Origin: CAWJPW01 sp963844845
GTDB taxonomy: Bacteria; Acidobacteriota; Thermoanaerobaculia; Thermoanaerobaculales; Sulfomarinibacteraceae
Direction: 5' to 3'
Length of the DNA: 64,000 nucleotides
NCBI GenBank assembly: GCA_963844845.1
Contig: CAWJPW010000003.1
Span: 1 to 64,000 of the forward strand
Shown here in pieces: positions 35,310 to 43,636 of the stretch. How positions within the stretch are numbered: the first letter of the stretch is position 1; each line of letters starts with the position of its first letter. The notes under the pieces were generated by a model, which was not told the origin of the DNA, ran no database searches, and saw only the letters and a program-made list of their open reading frames with translations. Position numbers and translations under genes: made by a program.

Positions 35310-37934
35310 TCACGCCGACGGCTCCGACTCCGCCGTCGCAGCCGCGCGGCGCTCGAGAAGCTGGCGGTACCGCGGGTCAGCCGAGAGCTCTCGGAGCATC
35401 GGCCGCTTCTCGAAGTACTGCGGGAGAATGCCGCCCTCGAGAGCGCGGCCGATCCACTCCAGCGCGCGGTCGCGGTCGCCGAGGTCCTCGAACGTCTCGC
35501 CGATGTTCGCGTGAACGGTAGGATCCCGGGGGTCGAGCCGGATGGTCTCCTCCAGCATCGCGTGCGCCTCCTCGCGACGGTCGACCATCACGTAGTAGTC
35601 CGCGAGCCGGCTCAGGAGCCGCGCGTCGGTGGGCTGGCTCGTGCGCTGGGCCTCGGCGAGCTCGATGGCCCGCTCGAAACGGGCCCACGCTTGTTCGGGC
35701 TCCGAGCCGAAGGTGAGGGCGTAGGCGAGGTTGCCCCAGACCTGGTACGAGCCGTCGTTGATGGTGAGGGCCTTCTCGAACATCCTGGCGGCGTCGGCGA
35801 AGCGCGCCTCCTGGTCGTAAATGGTCCCGAGGTTGGAGAACGCGATGTAGTTGCCGTCAGGATCGACCTCGATCGACCGCTCGAACAGAGCGCGCGCCTG
35901 AGCCACGCGCCCCGACTGCAGGGATGCGCTCCCGAGGTTGTTGTAGCCCTGCTTGAACAGCGGAGCCTGCTCCTTCACCTGCCGCCAGGCGTTGGCGGCG
36001 GCGTCGAACCGCCCCTGGGAAAAGCAGAGCCCGCCCAGTCGATTTGGCCCCGGCCAGTAGCCCGGGCGGAGGTTGGACGACCGTTGGAAGGCCCGCTCCG
36101 CCTCGTCGAGGCGCCCCATCGACTGATAGGCACGGCCGAGCAGGAAGTGGATCAGGCCGCTCTCGGGGGCGAGCTCGAGCCCTCGTTGGAGAGCCCGGGC
36201 CGCCTGCGAGTAGTCGGCTTCGATGCTGTGGAGCTGGGAGATGGCGACGTAGGTCGATGCGGACGGCCGAGCGTCCAGGGCGAGGCGGAGCTGCTCCTGG
36301 CCCTTCTCCAGCCACTCGGGCTCACGGGACGCCCGGTACTTCATTGCGAAGGCGCGGCCGAGGGCCTCGTGGGCCGGGGGGAATGCGGGATCGCTGTCGA
36401 CCGCCTGCTGGAGGAGCTCGATCGCTGCGTCGGCCGAAGCCTCGCCATCGGGGTTGGCGAGAATGCCGACCGCTCGCACGTAGCTGTCGAACGCGCGCGC
36501 GACGCTGGTCGCCTCCCGCGTGAGCCGGTCGCGCAGAGCACCCACTGCTTCGAGATCGAGCATCTCGGCGGCGCGCACCAGCGGCTCCGTTTGAAACAGG
36601 GACACGTTGCCGAGATCGCCCTCGATCGTGACCTCGCGCATCCGCCTCCCGGAGCGGGGGTCCTCTGCCGTCAACGTCAGACGCAGGCGCGACGCTGCGC
36701 GCGCGAGCCTGCCCGAAAGGACGACGTTGGCGTTGAAGGTGCGGTGCATCGCGTCCGCGGTCTTTGCACCGAGGAAGCGGGCATCACTCGGCGGGACGAC
36801 CCACAGGGGATGAGGCGTCTGCTGGTCCACCAACGCCAGGTCCTCACCCACCAGCTCGGTCAAGCCGGCTGCCATCTGCTCGAGACGTGCGTCATCGTCA
36901 TCCGCCGTGAACGGGATCACCGCCACGCGTTTGTCAGCGGGGAACGGCAGCGGGCGGTTTCGAGCGGTCCAGAGCAGGCCCCCTGCGGCCGCAGCCACGA
37001 CGAGAATCGCGGCGGCGGTCCATTGCAGTGCGCGCCGCGGGAGCGTGACGCTCTTCTCGGCTGCCACGCGATGATCCACGTCGCTCTCGGAGAACGCGGT
37101 GAGCGCGAAGGCCACGTCGCGGGCTGACTCGAACCGCTCGTCCGGGTGCTTGGCCAGACAGCGGGTGATGACGAGGTCGAGAGCCGGCGGCAGGTCGGGG
37201 CGGCACTCGGCCAGCGGCGGCGGCTCGGCGCCGAGGATCGCGGACACCGTATCGGCCGTGGTCCCGCGCCGGAACGGGTGCTCGCCGGTCAGCATCTCGT
37301 ACAGCACGCAGCCGAGCGAGAAGACGTCGCTGCGCTGGTCGAGTGACTGGCCGCGCAGCTGCTCCGGCGACATGTAGGCGGTGGTGCCGACGACCTTGCC
37401 GCTTGAGGTGAGGTCGGAGGCGACGGATGCGGTCTCGGCGTCCGGGTCGTGGCGGCCGACCTGTCGGGCGAGCCCGAAGTCGAGCAGCTTGATGGCGCCG
37501 TCGCGGGCGATGAAGACGTTTTCGGGCTTCACATCGCGGTGGAGAATGCCCTCGTGGTGGGCAGCCCCGAGGCCGTTGGCGATGGCCGCGCCGATCTCGA
37601 GGGCGACGGGGAGGGGGATGGGCCTGCCTCGCAGGCGCTCCCGCAGCGTCTGCCCCTTGAGGAGCTCCATGACGGCAAAGCTGATCCCGTCGCAGGTGCC
37701 GAAGTCGTGGATCTCGACGACGTTGGGGTGGGACAGCCGGGCCACCGCCCGGATCTCGCGGTCGAACCTGTGGAGCCGCTCGGGGTCATCGCGGAAGCTC
37801 TCGGCGACGACCTTGATCGCCACCTCGCGATCGAGCTCGAGGTCGCGCCCGCGGTAGACGCTCCCCATCCCTCCCGCGCCGAGGAAGGCAACGACCTCAT
37901 AACGGCCGAGTCGACGCCCGACGAGCCGTTCCAT
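35310..37934 (-). CDS. Membrane Ser/Thr protein kinase with TPR repeats
   Basis: An 874-residue PknB-like kinase. The cytoplasmic kinase domain (12-280) has the glycine loop GAGGMGSV (19-26), Lys41, HRDVKPEN with Asp134, DFG at 152-154 and AYMSPEQLRG in the activation segment. All catalytic residues are present. A membrane helix at about 302-324 is followed by an outer domain (AVIPFTADDDDARLEQMAAG) and then about ten TPR units from 450 to 850 (GLIHFLLGRAYQSMGRLDEA and similar). The TPR part lies outside the cytoplasm if the helix spans once. The start at 37934 fits the family. It heads the run kinase, lipoprotein, C13 peptidase. Confidence 0.9.
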   Translation of the reverse strand: MERLVGRRLGRYEVVAFLGAGGMGSVYRGRDLELDREVAIKVVAESFRDDPERLHRFDREIRAVARLSHPNVVEIHDFGTCDGISFAVMELLKGQTLRERLRGRPIPLPVALEIGAAIANGLGAAHHEGILHRDVKPENVFIARDGAIKLLDFGLARQVGRHDPDAETASVASDLTSSGKVVGTTAYMSPEQLRGQSLDQRSDVFSLGCVLYEMLTGEHPFRRGTTADTVSAILGAEPPPLAECRPDLPPALDLVITRCLAKHPDERFESARDVAFALTAFSESDVDHRVAAEKSVTLPRRALQWTAAAILVVAAAAGGLLWTARNRPLPFPADKRVAVIPFTADDDDARLEQMAAGLTELVGEDLALVDQQTPHPLWVVPPSDARFLGAKTADAMHRTFNANVVLSGRLARAASRLRLTLTAEDPRSGRRMREVTIEGDLGNVSLFQTEPLVRAAEMLDLEAVGALRDRLTREATSVARAFDSYVRAVGILANPDGEASADAAIELLQQAVDSDPAFPPAHEALGRAFAMKYRASREPEWLEKGQEQLRLALDARPSASTYVAISQLHSIEADYSQAARALQRGLELAPESGLIHFLLGRAYQSMGRLDEAERAFQRSSNLRPGYWPGPNRLGGLCFSQGRFDAAANAWRQVKEQAPLFKQGYNNLGSASLQSGRVAQARALFERSIEVDPDGNYIAFSNLGTIYDQEARFADAARMFEKALTINDGSYQVWGNLAYALTFGSEPEQAWARFERAIELAEAQRTSQPTDARLLSRLADYYVMVDRREEAHAMLEETIRLDPRDPTVHANIGETFEDLGDRDRALEWIGRALEGGILPQYFEKRPMLRELSADPRYRQLLERRAAATAESEPSA

Positions 37935-37998
37935 TCTCTCGCTACAGCGAATACCGCTGAGAAATCAATCTAGTGTCGGCGGAGCCCGCTGGCAAGGC

Positions 37999-38098
37999 GG
38001 TGCCACCCTCACCCTCGGCATTGCGGCATTGAGAGGTGCCACCGCTCGCATCGTGGCATTGGTGAGGTCGGGCGGAGGGCGAGCCTGCGGACCGATGG
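37999..38098. repeat. Palindromic-type unit pair, second copy
   Basis: Nearly the same 95 bp as 24746-24840: a GGCATTGCGGCATTGAGAGG unit followed by GGTGCCACCGCTCGCATCGT and GGTGAGGTCGGGCGGAGGGC. It lies between the kinase start and the DUF429 fragment. Confidence 0.7.
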
Positions 38099-38174
38099 GC
38101 CGGGCATCCGAGTCGGCAATGACGTAGCTCGAAGGCTGGCACCTGACAGGGTCGGATGACGGAAGAGGACGTCG

Positions 38175-38284
38175 GCGAGGTGGTCGACGCGGAGGGCGGT
38201 GGTGAAGCGGCGGTTCGTCAGGAGGGTGACGGCCCAGCGGCCGTGGGTGATGTCGGCGCCGGCGATGAGGGAGCTGGTTGTCAT
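38175..38284 (-). pseudogene. N-terminal fragment of a DUF429 gene
   Basis: Starts at ATG 38284 and encodes LIAGADITHGRWAVTLL, then TTALRVDHLADVLF, about 80% identical to the first 36 residues of the gene at 15292-15990. Homology stops near 38170 at GACGGAAGAGGACG. A TACACT box (38297-38292) lies seven bases before the ATG, as in the intact gene. It may be the other half of the fragment at 18747-18925. Confidence 0.7.
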
Positions 38285-38300
38285 GGGGGGGAGTGTAGAC

Positions 38301-38450
38301 GGGGCCGGGGCCGGGACCGGGGCCGTTGGCCGCGACCGGGGCCGTTGGCCGGGGCCGGGGCCGGGGCGGCGTCCGGGGCCGGGGCGGCGTCCGGGGCCGG
38401 GGCCGCGTCGGGGGCAGGGGCCGGGGCGGCGGCCAGGACCGGCCGCGGAG
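38301..38450. repeat. GGGGCC/GGGACC-type array 2
   Basis: About 150 bp of GGGGCC, GGGACC and GGGGCGGC units, directly upstream of the DUF429 fragment's promoter and next to the inverted repeat at 38488-38648. Confidence 0.8.
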
Positions 38451-38487
38451 CCTCCGACACCGGAGCTTTGCCCTGGGCGCTCTCCGG

Positions 38488-38648
38488 CATGGTCGCCTCC
38501 AGGTCGTTCATTCTGTCCGCGATAGCCGGCGGAGACGGCCGCTGTCAAGGGTCGCTTCGCGACCGGCCCTTCGGGCCGGCTGCGCCCTGTGACAGCGGCC
38601 GCTCCGCCGGCTCGTGGGAGGGTCATGAACGACCTGGAGGTGACCATG
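38488..38648. repeat. Large inverted repeat around the four-helix-bundle gene start
   Basis: The outer arms are 38488-38511 and 38625-38648: the left arm is the reverse complement of the right (ATGAACGACCTGGAGGTGAC) with one mismatch. The inner arms are 38524-38547 and 38590-38612 (AGCCGGCGGAG, GGCCGCTGTCA). The loop holds two small hairpins, GGTCGCTTCGCGACC and GGCCCTTCGGGCC. The right outer arm is the start of the gene at 38625, so a mirror start exists on the other strand. Confidence 0.8.
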
Positions 38649-39005
38649 CACGAGATGCTCGCTACTCCGAAGCCCGGGCTCGAGGCCCACACCCTCGCCG
38701 TCGAGGCGGCAGGAAGCGTTCTGCAGCTCACCGGCGGCGTGCCGCCGGGGCTCAAGTTCCTCGCCGATCAGGCCGGCCGGGCGGCGTGCAGCGTTGCATT
38801 GAACCTGGCCGAAGGGCATGGGCGGTTCGGGCGTGATCGCTTGCAGCATTGGCGCATCGCGTACGGATCGGCCAAGGAGGCCGGAAGTGCGCTCGAGGCG
38901 CTGGCCGCTGGCGGGTTCGTGGATCGTGAGCAGGCTGCCCAGGCGATGGAGCTGCTGGACCGGGTACGAGCGATGACGTGGCGGTTGATGCATCCGCGGC
39001 GGTGA
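38625..39005 (+). CDS. Four-helix-bundle protein (S23/IVP family)
   Basis: A 126-residue all-helical protein of the family named for the 23S rRNA intervening-sequence protein. The diagnostic centre is AGRAACSVALNLAEGHGRFG, followed by AYGSAKEAGSALEAL and a last helix QAMELLDRVRAMTWRL. Members form pentameric barrels and some serve as accessory proteins of diversity-generating retroelements, but no reverse transcriptase or variable repeat is visible here. ATG at 38625 follows GGGAGGG. Its first 24 bases form the right arm of a large inverted repeat. Confidence 0.8.
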   Translation: MNDLEVTMHEMLATPKPGLEAHTLAVEAAGSVLQLTGGVPPGLKFLADQAGRAACSVALNLAEGHGRFGRDRLQHWRIAYGSAKEAGSALEALAAGGFVDREQAAQAMELLDRVRAMTWRLMHPRR

Positions 39006-39092
39006 GGCAGATGCTGGGGCCGTAGGCCGGGTCCGGTGCGGGGCGGTCGGGTTGGGATCTCGGGCGGTGCCGCCGCTCACACTGTGGGGAGC

Positions 39093-39147
39093 AGGGGCGC
39101 CGCCCGCGGCATTGCTGCTCTGCAGCAACGCCGGCGACGGCGCCCCT
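39093..39147. repeat. Long hairpin (palindromic unit)
   Basis: AGGGGCGCCG...TTGCTGC and GCAGCAA...CGGCGCCCCT form a near-complete 55-bp hairpin with a three-base loop. Its left arm resembles the dispersed GGTGCCRCCCTCGGCATTGC unit, so it may be a full version of that element. Confidence 0.6.
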
Positions 39148-39209
39148 CGTGTCTGACGAGCATCGCCGAAAGAGGTTGCTGGGCCCAGCACCGGTCCGGC
39201 GTCAGCCGA

Positions 39210-39527
39210 TTAAGCTACAAGTGATACCAATGCCACGAGGAGATTCCCAATTATTAGGATCGAAACAACGATGGAAATGCCCAGTGTGAGCCCAGTTGGT
39301 CGTCGCCCTCGACTCCGCCCAATCAAGATCGACGCAGCGATCACGAGCCCTATTTGAAGGGGCAGATTCAGAAAGGTCAGCTTGACCCACGTTGGGATAT
39401 CGAGGTCCACCGCCTCAGCTAGGAAGCTCGTACCTCCAGCAATTGATGTGATGCCTCCGATGATCAGATAAGACCAGATCCACAGCGCCCAACCCTTCAT
39501 CATCAATTCAAGATGATCCTGTCTCAT
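39210..39527 (-). CDS. Small membrane protein, unknown family
   Basis: A 105-residue protein with three clear membrane segments at about 10-33 (ALWIWSYLIIGGITSIAGG), 45-66 (LTFLNLPLQIGLVIAASILI) and 78-102 (LTLGISIVVSILIIGNLLVA). ATG at 39527 has GGAGGAG three bases upstream; the frame to 39578 lacks a site. It lies 180 bp downstream of the Cys-rich exported protein gene on the same strand, within a stretch of lower GC than its surroundings. Family not recognised. Confidence 0.65.
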   Translation of the reverse strand: MRQDHLELMMKGWALWIWSYLIIGGITSIAGGTSFLAEAVDLDIPTWVKLTFLNLPLQIGLVIAASILIGRSRGRRPTGLTLGISIVVSILIIGNLLVALVSLVA

Positions 39528-39708
39528 CGACTCCTCCCCGAACAATGTGCAGCCCAAGACATTGCCAAGAGCCGACACCTTGCTCTACTCCGCACCTTCG
39601 AAGCGCCGAACTAGAGTTACCTCGACCATTGATTTCGGCTGGCACCAAGAGTCGGACCTCGTTCAGCTCACGTTTTCTGCCCTTCCTATAAAGGAGAGCG
39701 CCGTACTT

Positions 39709-40431
39709 CTAGCTACAGCAGTTCAGTTCATCGCGGTCAGGTCTATTCGTACCACACGTGACGTAGCAATTTAGCATATCATCTTCGAAGTAGCGCTGAC
39801 AGCATCCGGAATTGGAGGACTTGCCAGGTGGGCAGTAGTTTCCACCCAGGCACCCCTCAAGCTGCGCCCCGGCATCGTTTCCGCAAGCAGCAGCACCAAA
39901 GCTGCAGGCTCCAGCACTTATGACGACAGCTATTACGACGGGAACCACTTCCGTGTGGGCATCAGCGTCCAACGTTGACGAGAGTGGAGTGGTTCCTCTC
40001 GCAATGCTCTCAGAACTTCTAAAGGAGTCTCGGATGATTTGCCGCAGTTCATTTTCGTAGCGAACTAACTCGACTTGATCCGTTGTTCTTTCGATCGCAA
40101 TCATCGTTGCCATCATAGAGCCATCATCTCCACGACGGTGGAGATCACTGACGGCTTCAACGAACTCAACTAATTCGGGTGATCCACGTTCTATGATGGC
40201 CCTTCGTAGAGAGGTGAGGACACGCGCGTCCATTCGATCCGCGGCACCACCACTTGCGAGGCGTTGCGCCAATCTAAACGTTTCTTCTTGTGTCACCTCT
40301 GAAGGATGTGTACGTCTAACAGGTGGAACGCCGCGCAGTGCTGATCCACTATCAACGGCGCCTGCGCTCATTGGGGCCAGAAGACAGGACAACACACACA
40401 GGAACGTTATGGCACTTATAAGCGATCGCAC
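39709..40431 (-). CDS. Exported Cys-rich protein, unknown family
   Basis: A 240-residue exported protein. Signal peptide at about 1-25 (AITFLCVLSCLLAPMSAGA). Residues 40-150 are helical and charged. A hydrophobic glycine and alanine stretch (VVPVVIAVVISAGACSFGAA) follows, and the last 65 residues hold ten Cys including two CC pairs. The layout, a helical leader, hydrophobic core and Cys-rich end, recalls processed secreted peptides, but no family is recognised. GTG at 40431 has AGGAGG five bases upstream. Codon use and GC are unlike the neighbours, which suggests horizontal gain together with the membrane gene at 39210. Confidence 0.65.
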   Translation of the reverse strand: MRSLISAITFLCVLSCLLAPMSAGAVDSGSALRGVPPVRRTHPSEVTQEETFRLAQRLASGGAADRMDARVLTSLRRAIIERGSPELVEFVEAVSDLHRRGDDGSMMATMIAIERTTDQVELVRYENELRQIIRDSFRSSESIARGTTPLSSTLDADAHTEVVPVVIAVVISAGACSFGAAACGNDAGAQLEGCLGGNYCPPGKSSNSGCCQRYFEDDMLNCYVTCGTNRPDRDELNCCS

Positions 40432-40782
40432 ATGTTCCTCCTATTCTACGGTGTTAGCGAAAACCTGATTTGACCGACAAGGAACAAGAGAAATTCCTAA
40501 CATTGAAGCTTCAATATTGATAACATGCTTACCTTTTCATCTGCAGCGTAGTCAAGCCCATTGTGTCATGAGAAAGTAAAGATTTACGATATTGCGAATA
40601 GTTCGTAATTATCGGTCTATGTAAGTTTCGGATGTGACCCTTTAGTGGGCCCGCGTATCACTCCGACAGGAAAGCCTATTTCCCAAGGAAATATCTACGC
40701 CAGGTGGCCACGTACAACAATGTTGCATCGCAGAGGGTGGCAGGCAGAGTGAGGTGTCTTGTCCGCGTATGGGAGAGGCCTC
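40432..40782. other. AT-richer intergenic sequence
   Basis: About 350 bp of clearly lower GC than the rest of the window, the likely promoter side of the leftward Cys-rich gene. No repeat unit or gene is recognised. Confidence 0.4.
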
Positions 40783-40875
40783 ATGCCGAGGAAGGCCCGC
40801 CTATTCGTGATTGGAGCGATCTACCGCGTGCACTGCCGCGTCGCGCGAGGAAAGCTCGCGTTTGACGAGCCTAGA
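40783..40875 (+). pseudogene. N-terminal stump of a RAYT transposase
   Basis: ATG at 40783 after GGGAGAGG encodes MPRKARLFVIGAIYRVHCRV and ARGKLAFDEP, matching the first 30 or so residues of the transposase at 44240 (MPRRPRVFIEGGIYHVYNRF). Homology then ends. The region to 41156 has no other gene; a hairpin GCTCAGGGG/CCCCTGAGC lies at 40984-41012. Confidence 0.65.
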
Positions 40876-41156
40876 TTGTCAAGGGACATTCACTTTCCCT
40901 ATTTGTGTGACACCCAGTTCCCGCACCGGCTCCGGGAGTGTCGCGTGGCCGGAGGTGGTGGTCCCATGACGCTCAGTCGAGCAGCTCAGGGGGAGGGGCG
41001 GAGCCCCTGAGCCTGAGGTGCCCGAGGGGCGGCGCCCTACCCCCGCCGATCCGCCTTTGGATCTCGCGCTGACGGAAGCGACCGTCTTCCACAAGAGTGG
41101 CCCCTTGGAGATGTGCTTGGCATGGCGGCGGTCATGGCATAGTCTTCGTTGAAACG

Positions 41157-42125
41157 ATGATGCGGGCGGTCATCTACCGGCGGTACGGTCCTCCCGACGT
41201 GCTCGAGCTCGTGGAGGTCGCGCGACCCGAGCCGGGGCCCGAGGAGGTCGTGGTCCGGGTGCACGCGGCGTCCGTCAACCCCCTCGACTGGCACTTCATG
41301 CGCGGCTCGCCGGTGGTCGTCCGCGTCATGAGCGGGCTCCTCCGGCCGCGGCGCGGCCGGCTCGGCGTCGACCTCGCGGGGGTGGTCGAGTCGGTCGGCT
41401 CACGGGTCACCCGGTTCCGGCCGGGCGACGAGGTGTTCGGCGCGGCCCGCGGCGCGGTCGCCGAGTACGCTCCGGCGCGGGAGGACCGTCTCGTGGGCAA
41501 GCCCGCGAGCCTCACCTTCGAGCAGGCGGCAGCTGCTCCAGTGGCCGCGCTCACGGCACTGCAGGCCCTGCGCGACAAGGCGGGGCTCGAGCCGGGGCAG
41601 AGGGTGCTCGTCATCGGTGCGTCGGGGGGCGTCGGCACCTTCGCGGTGCAGATCGCCAAGGCCCTCGGCGCCGTGGTGACCGGCGTGTGCAGCACGCGGA
41701 ACGTGGAGATGGTCGCCGCCATCGGCGCCGAGCGGGTGGTCGACTACACGCGGGAGGATTTCGCCAAGGGCGAGGACCGGTACGACGTGATCCTCGACTG
41801 CATCGGGGACCATTCGTTGTCCGACTACCGACGGGTCATGAACCCGAGGGGAGTTCACGTCGGGGTCGGCGGCTCCGGCGGCGTCATGGAGATGCTGGTC
41901 GGCTTCCTCGCGGTGAGGGCCGTGTCGCCCTTCGTGAGCCAGCGGTTCGTGTCGTTCATCGCGTCGCTCAACGGGAAGGACCTCGGCGTGCTCGCGGAGC
42001 TGATGGCGAGCGGGCAGGTGAAGCCCGTCATCGACCGCTCGTACCCGCTCGAGGAGGCCGCCGACGCGATCCGCTATCTCGAGAACGGACACGCCAGGGG
42101 CAAGGTGGTGGTGACGATCCGCTGA
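41157..42125 (+). CDS. Zinc-independent MDR-family alcohol dehydrogenase/quinone oxidoreductase
   Basis: A 322-residue NAD(P)H-dependent oxidoreductase of the medium-chain family. The N-terminal GroES-like domain includes VVRVHAASVNPLDWHFMRG and LGVDLAGVVESVGS. The nucleotide-binding Rossmann motif is VLVIGASGGVGTFAVQIAKA. The fold ends in PLEEAADAIRYLENGHARGK, typical of quinone oxidoreductases. No zinc-binding Cys cluster is present. ATG ATG at 41157/41160; both are plausible. Substrate not predictable. It stands alone, followed by a repeat edge and a GGGGCC-type array. Confidence 0.85.
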   Translation: MMRAVIYRRYGPPDVLELVEVARPEPGPEEVVVRVHAASVNPLDWHFMRGSPVVVRVMSGLLRPRRGRLGVDLAGVVESVGSRVTRFRPGDEVFGAARGAVAEYAPAREDRLVGKPASLTFEQAAAAPVAALTALQALRDKAGLEPGQRVLVIGASGGVGTFAVQIAKALGAVVTGVCSTRNVEMVAAIGAERVVDYTREDFAKGEDRYDVILDCIGDHSLSDYRRVMNPRGVHVGVGGSGGVMEMLVGFLAVRAVSPFVSQRFVSFIASLNGKDLGVLAELMASGQVKPVIDRSYPLEEAADAIRYLENGHARGKVVVTIR

Positions 42126-42309
42126 TCGAGACGTGCCGCTGTTTGGAAGGCGGCGGCGCCCTCGGCCTCGAAAAGGCAGACGTCCGGGCGGGGGATGGGG
42201 TGGCAGGGGCGGTAGGGCGGCCAGGTTGCTGGGTTGCGCCGGCCTCGATGGAGGGGATCCTTCGACTCCGCCGTCGCCTTCCGGCGACTGCTCCGCTCAG
42301 GATGACGGG

Positions 42310-42515
42310 GGAGGGCCGGGGCCGGGACGACGGCCGGGGCCGGGACGACGGCCGGGGCCGGGGCCGGGGCCGCGACCGGGGCGGCGACCGGGGCGGTGGC
42401 CGGGACCGCGACCGGGGCGGCGACCGGGGCGGTGGCCGGGGCCGGGGCCGGGGCGGTGGCCGGGACCGCGACCGGGGCCGCGATGGAGACCGAGGCCGTG
42501 ACCGCGAGCGGGGCC
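42310..42515. repeat. GGGGCC/GGGACC-type array 3
   Basis: The longest array, about 205 bp of GGGGCC, GGGACG, GGGGCGGC and GGGACCGC units, following a TCCTTCGACTCCGCCGTCGC repeat edge at 42250-42305. It lies between the stop of the oxidoreductase and the stop of the metallopeptidase, in a convergent gap. Confidence 0.85.
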
Positions 42516-42553
42516 GGCTGAGCTGCCACGTGCTGCATTCCGCAGGGCTTCCT

Positions 42554-43417
42554 TCAGTCGGCGCTGAAGGTGTCGCAGGCGGCGATGTCGCCGGTCTCGA
42601 AGCCGCGCCGGAACCAGCTCGACCGCTGCGCCGAGGTGCCGTGGGTGAAGGAGTCGGGCACCACCGTACCGCGCGCCTGACGTTGGAGGCGGTCGTCACC
42701 CACCGCGCTGGCGGCGTTGAGGGCCTCCTCGATGTCACCGGGATCCAAGATGTGCTTGGTGCGCTGGGCGTAGTGGGCCCAGAACCCGGCGAGGCAGTCG
42801 GCCTGCAGCTCGACTCGCACCGAGAGCCGGTTCGCCTCCTCCCGGTTCAAGCCGCGCTGGAGGCGATGCACCCGGTCGAGAATGCCCAACTGGTTCTGCA
42901 CGTGGTGGCCCACCTCGTGGGCGAGGACGTAGGCCTGGGCAAAGTCCCCAGGGGCGCGGAAACGGGTGCGGAGCTCGTCGAAGAAGGTGAGGTCGACGTA
43001 CAGCCTGTGATCGCCGGGGCAGTAGAACGGGCCGGTGGCGGACGAAGCAATGCCGCAGGCGGATTGCACCCGGTCGGTGAAGAGCACCAGCACCGGCTCC
43101 TCGTAGCGGCGGCCCGAAGCGGTGAACTGCGCGTTCCACACGTCCTCGGTGTCTGCGAGGACCACCGACATGAAGCGGGTCTGCTCGTCGCTGGGAGGAC
43201 CCGGGGCCGGCGCCGAGCCGACATCGGCGGAGGGAGGAAGGTTGGAGGTCGGCAGGTTCTGCAGGATCTCGGCCGGATCGACCCCGAGGAGCATCGCCGT
43301 GACCACCACGGCCAGCAGTCCGAGGCCGCCGAGCCCGCCGACCCGGGCGCCGGTGCTCAACCGCTGCCCCCGTCGATCCTCGATGTTGGTACTCTGCCGG
43401 CGGTCCCGCCATCGCAT
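42554..43417 (-). CDS. YpfJ-type neutral zinc metallopeptidase
   Basis: A 287-residue membrane-anchored protein of the YpfJ family (putative neutral zinc metallopeptidase). A membrane helix lies at about 24-46. The catalytic motif is HEVGHH at 167-172 (His167, Glu168, His171), preceded by FYCPGDHRLYVDLTFFDEL and followed by VELQADCLAGFWAHY, whose Glu is a likely third ligand. The end, WFRRGFETGDIAACDTF, is normal for the family. ATG at 43417 has GGGAGGG six bases upstream; the ATG at 43423 abuts that site. The in vivo substrate is unknown. Confidence 0.9.
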   Translation of the reverse strand: MRWRDRRQSTNIEDRRGQRLSTGARVGGLGGLGLLAVVVTAMLLGVDPAEILQNLPTSNLPPSADVGSAPAPGPPSDEQTRFMSVVLADTEDVWNAQFTASGRRYEEPVLVLFTDRVQSACGIASSATGPFYCPGDHRLYVDLTFFDELRTRFRAPGDFAQAYVLAHEVGHHVQNQLGILDRVHRLQRGLNREEANRLSVRVELQADCLAGFWAHYAQRTKHILDPGDIEEALNAASAVGDDRLQRQARGTVVPDSFTHGTSAQRSSWFRRGFETGDIAACDTFSAD

Positions 43418-43636
43418 GGTCATCCCTCCCTGCGGGCGCCGTGGCCCGCCTCAGCCGAGCAGCAGCCGGAAGGAGCGCCACCGCGCTCGCACCTCGTCGT
43501 GGCCTCGGCGTCGTGACGTCCATTCATTTGTGCCGCTTCGTCGCAGCGAGTGTACTCCAGGCGAAGATCGCAGCGCTCATGTTGGTGCGCGGCGCCAAGA
43601 TGCCGGTGGAAGACGGCTCGGCGCAAAGGAGGTCTC

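Noticed and set aside
38625..39005. Diversity-generating retroelement, because S23-type bundles can be accessory proteins of such elements.
   Set aside because: No reverse transcriptase, template or variable repeat is visible within the window.
40984..41012. Hairpin GCTCAGGGG/CCCCTGAGC as an intrinsic terminator.
   Set aside because: No T-run follows in either direction and the neighbouring gene is only a stump.
42554..42625. RRGFETGD at the end of the YpfJ-type peptidase as a sixth copy of the shared tail.
   Set aside because: This segment is part of the normal YpfJ C-terminus, is followed by ACDTF, and lacks the WS ending.
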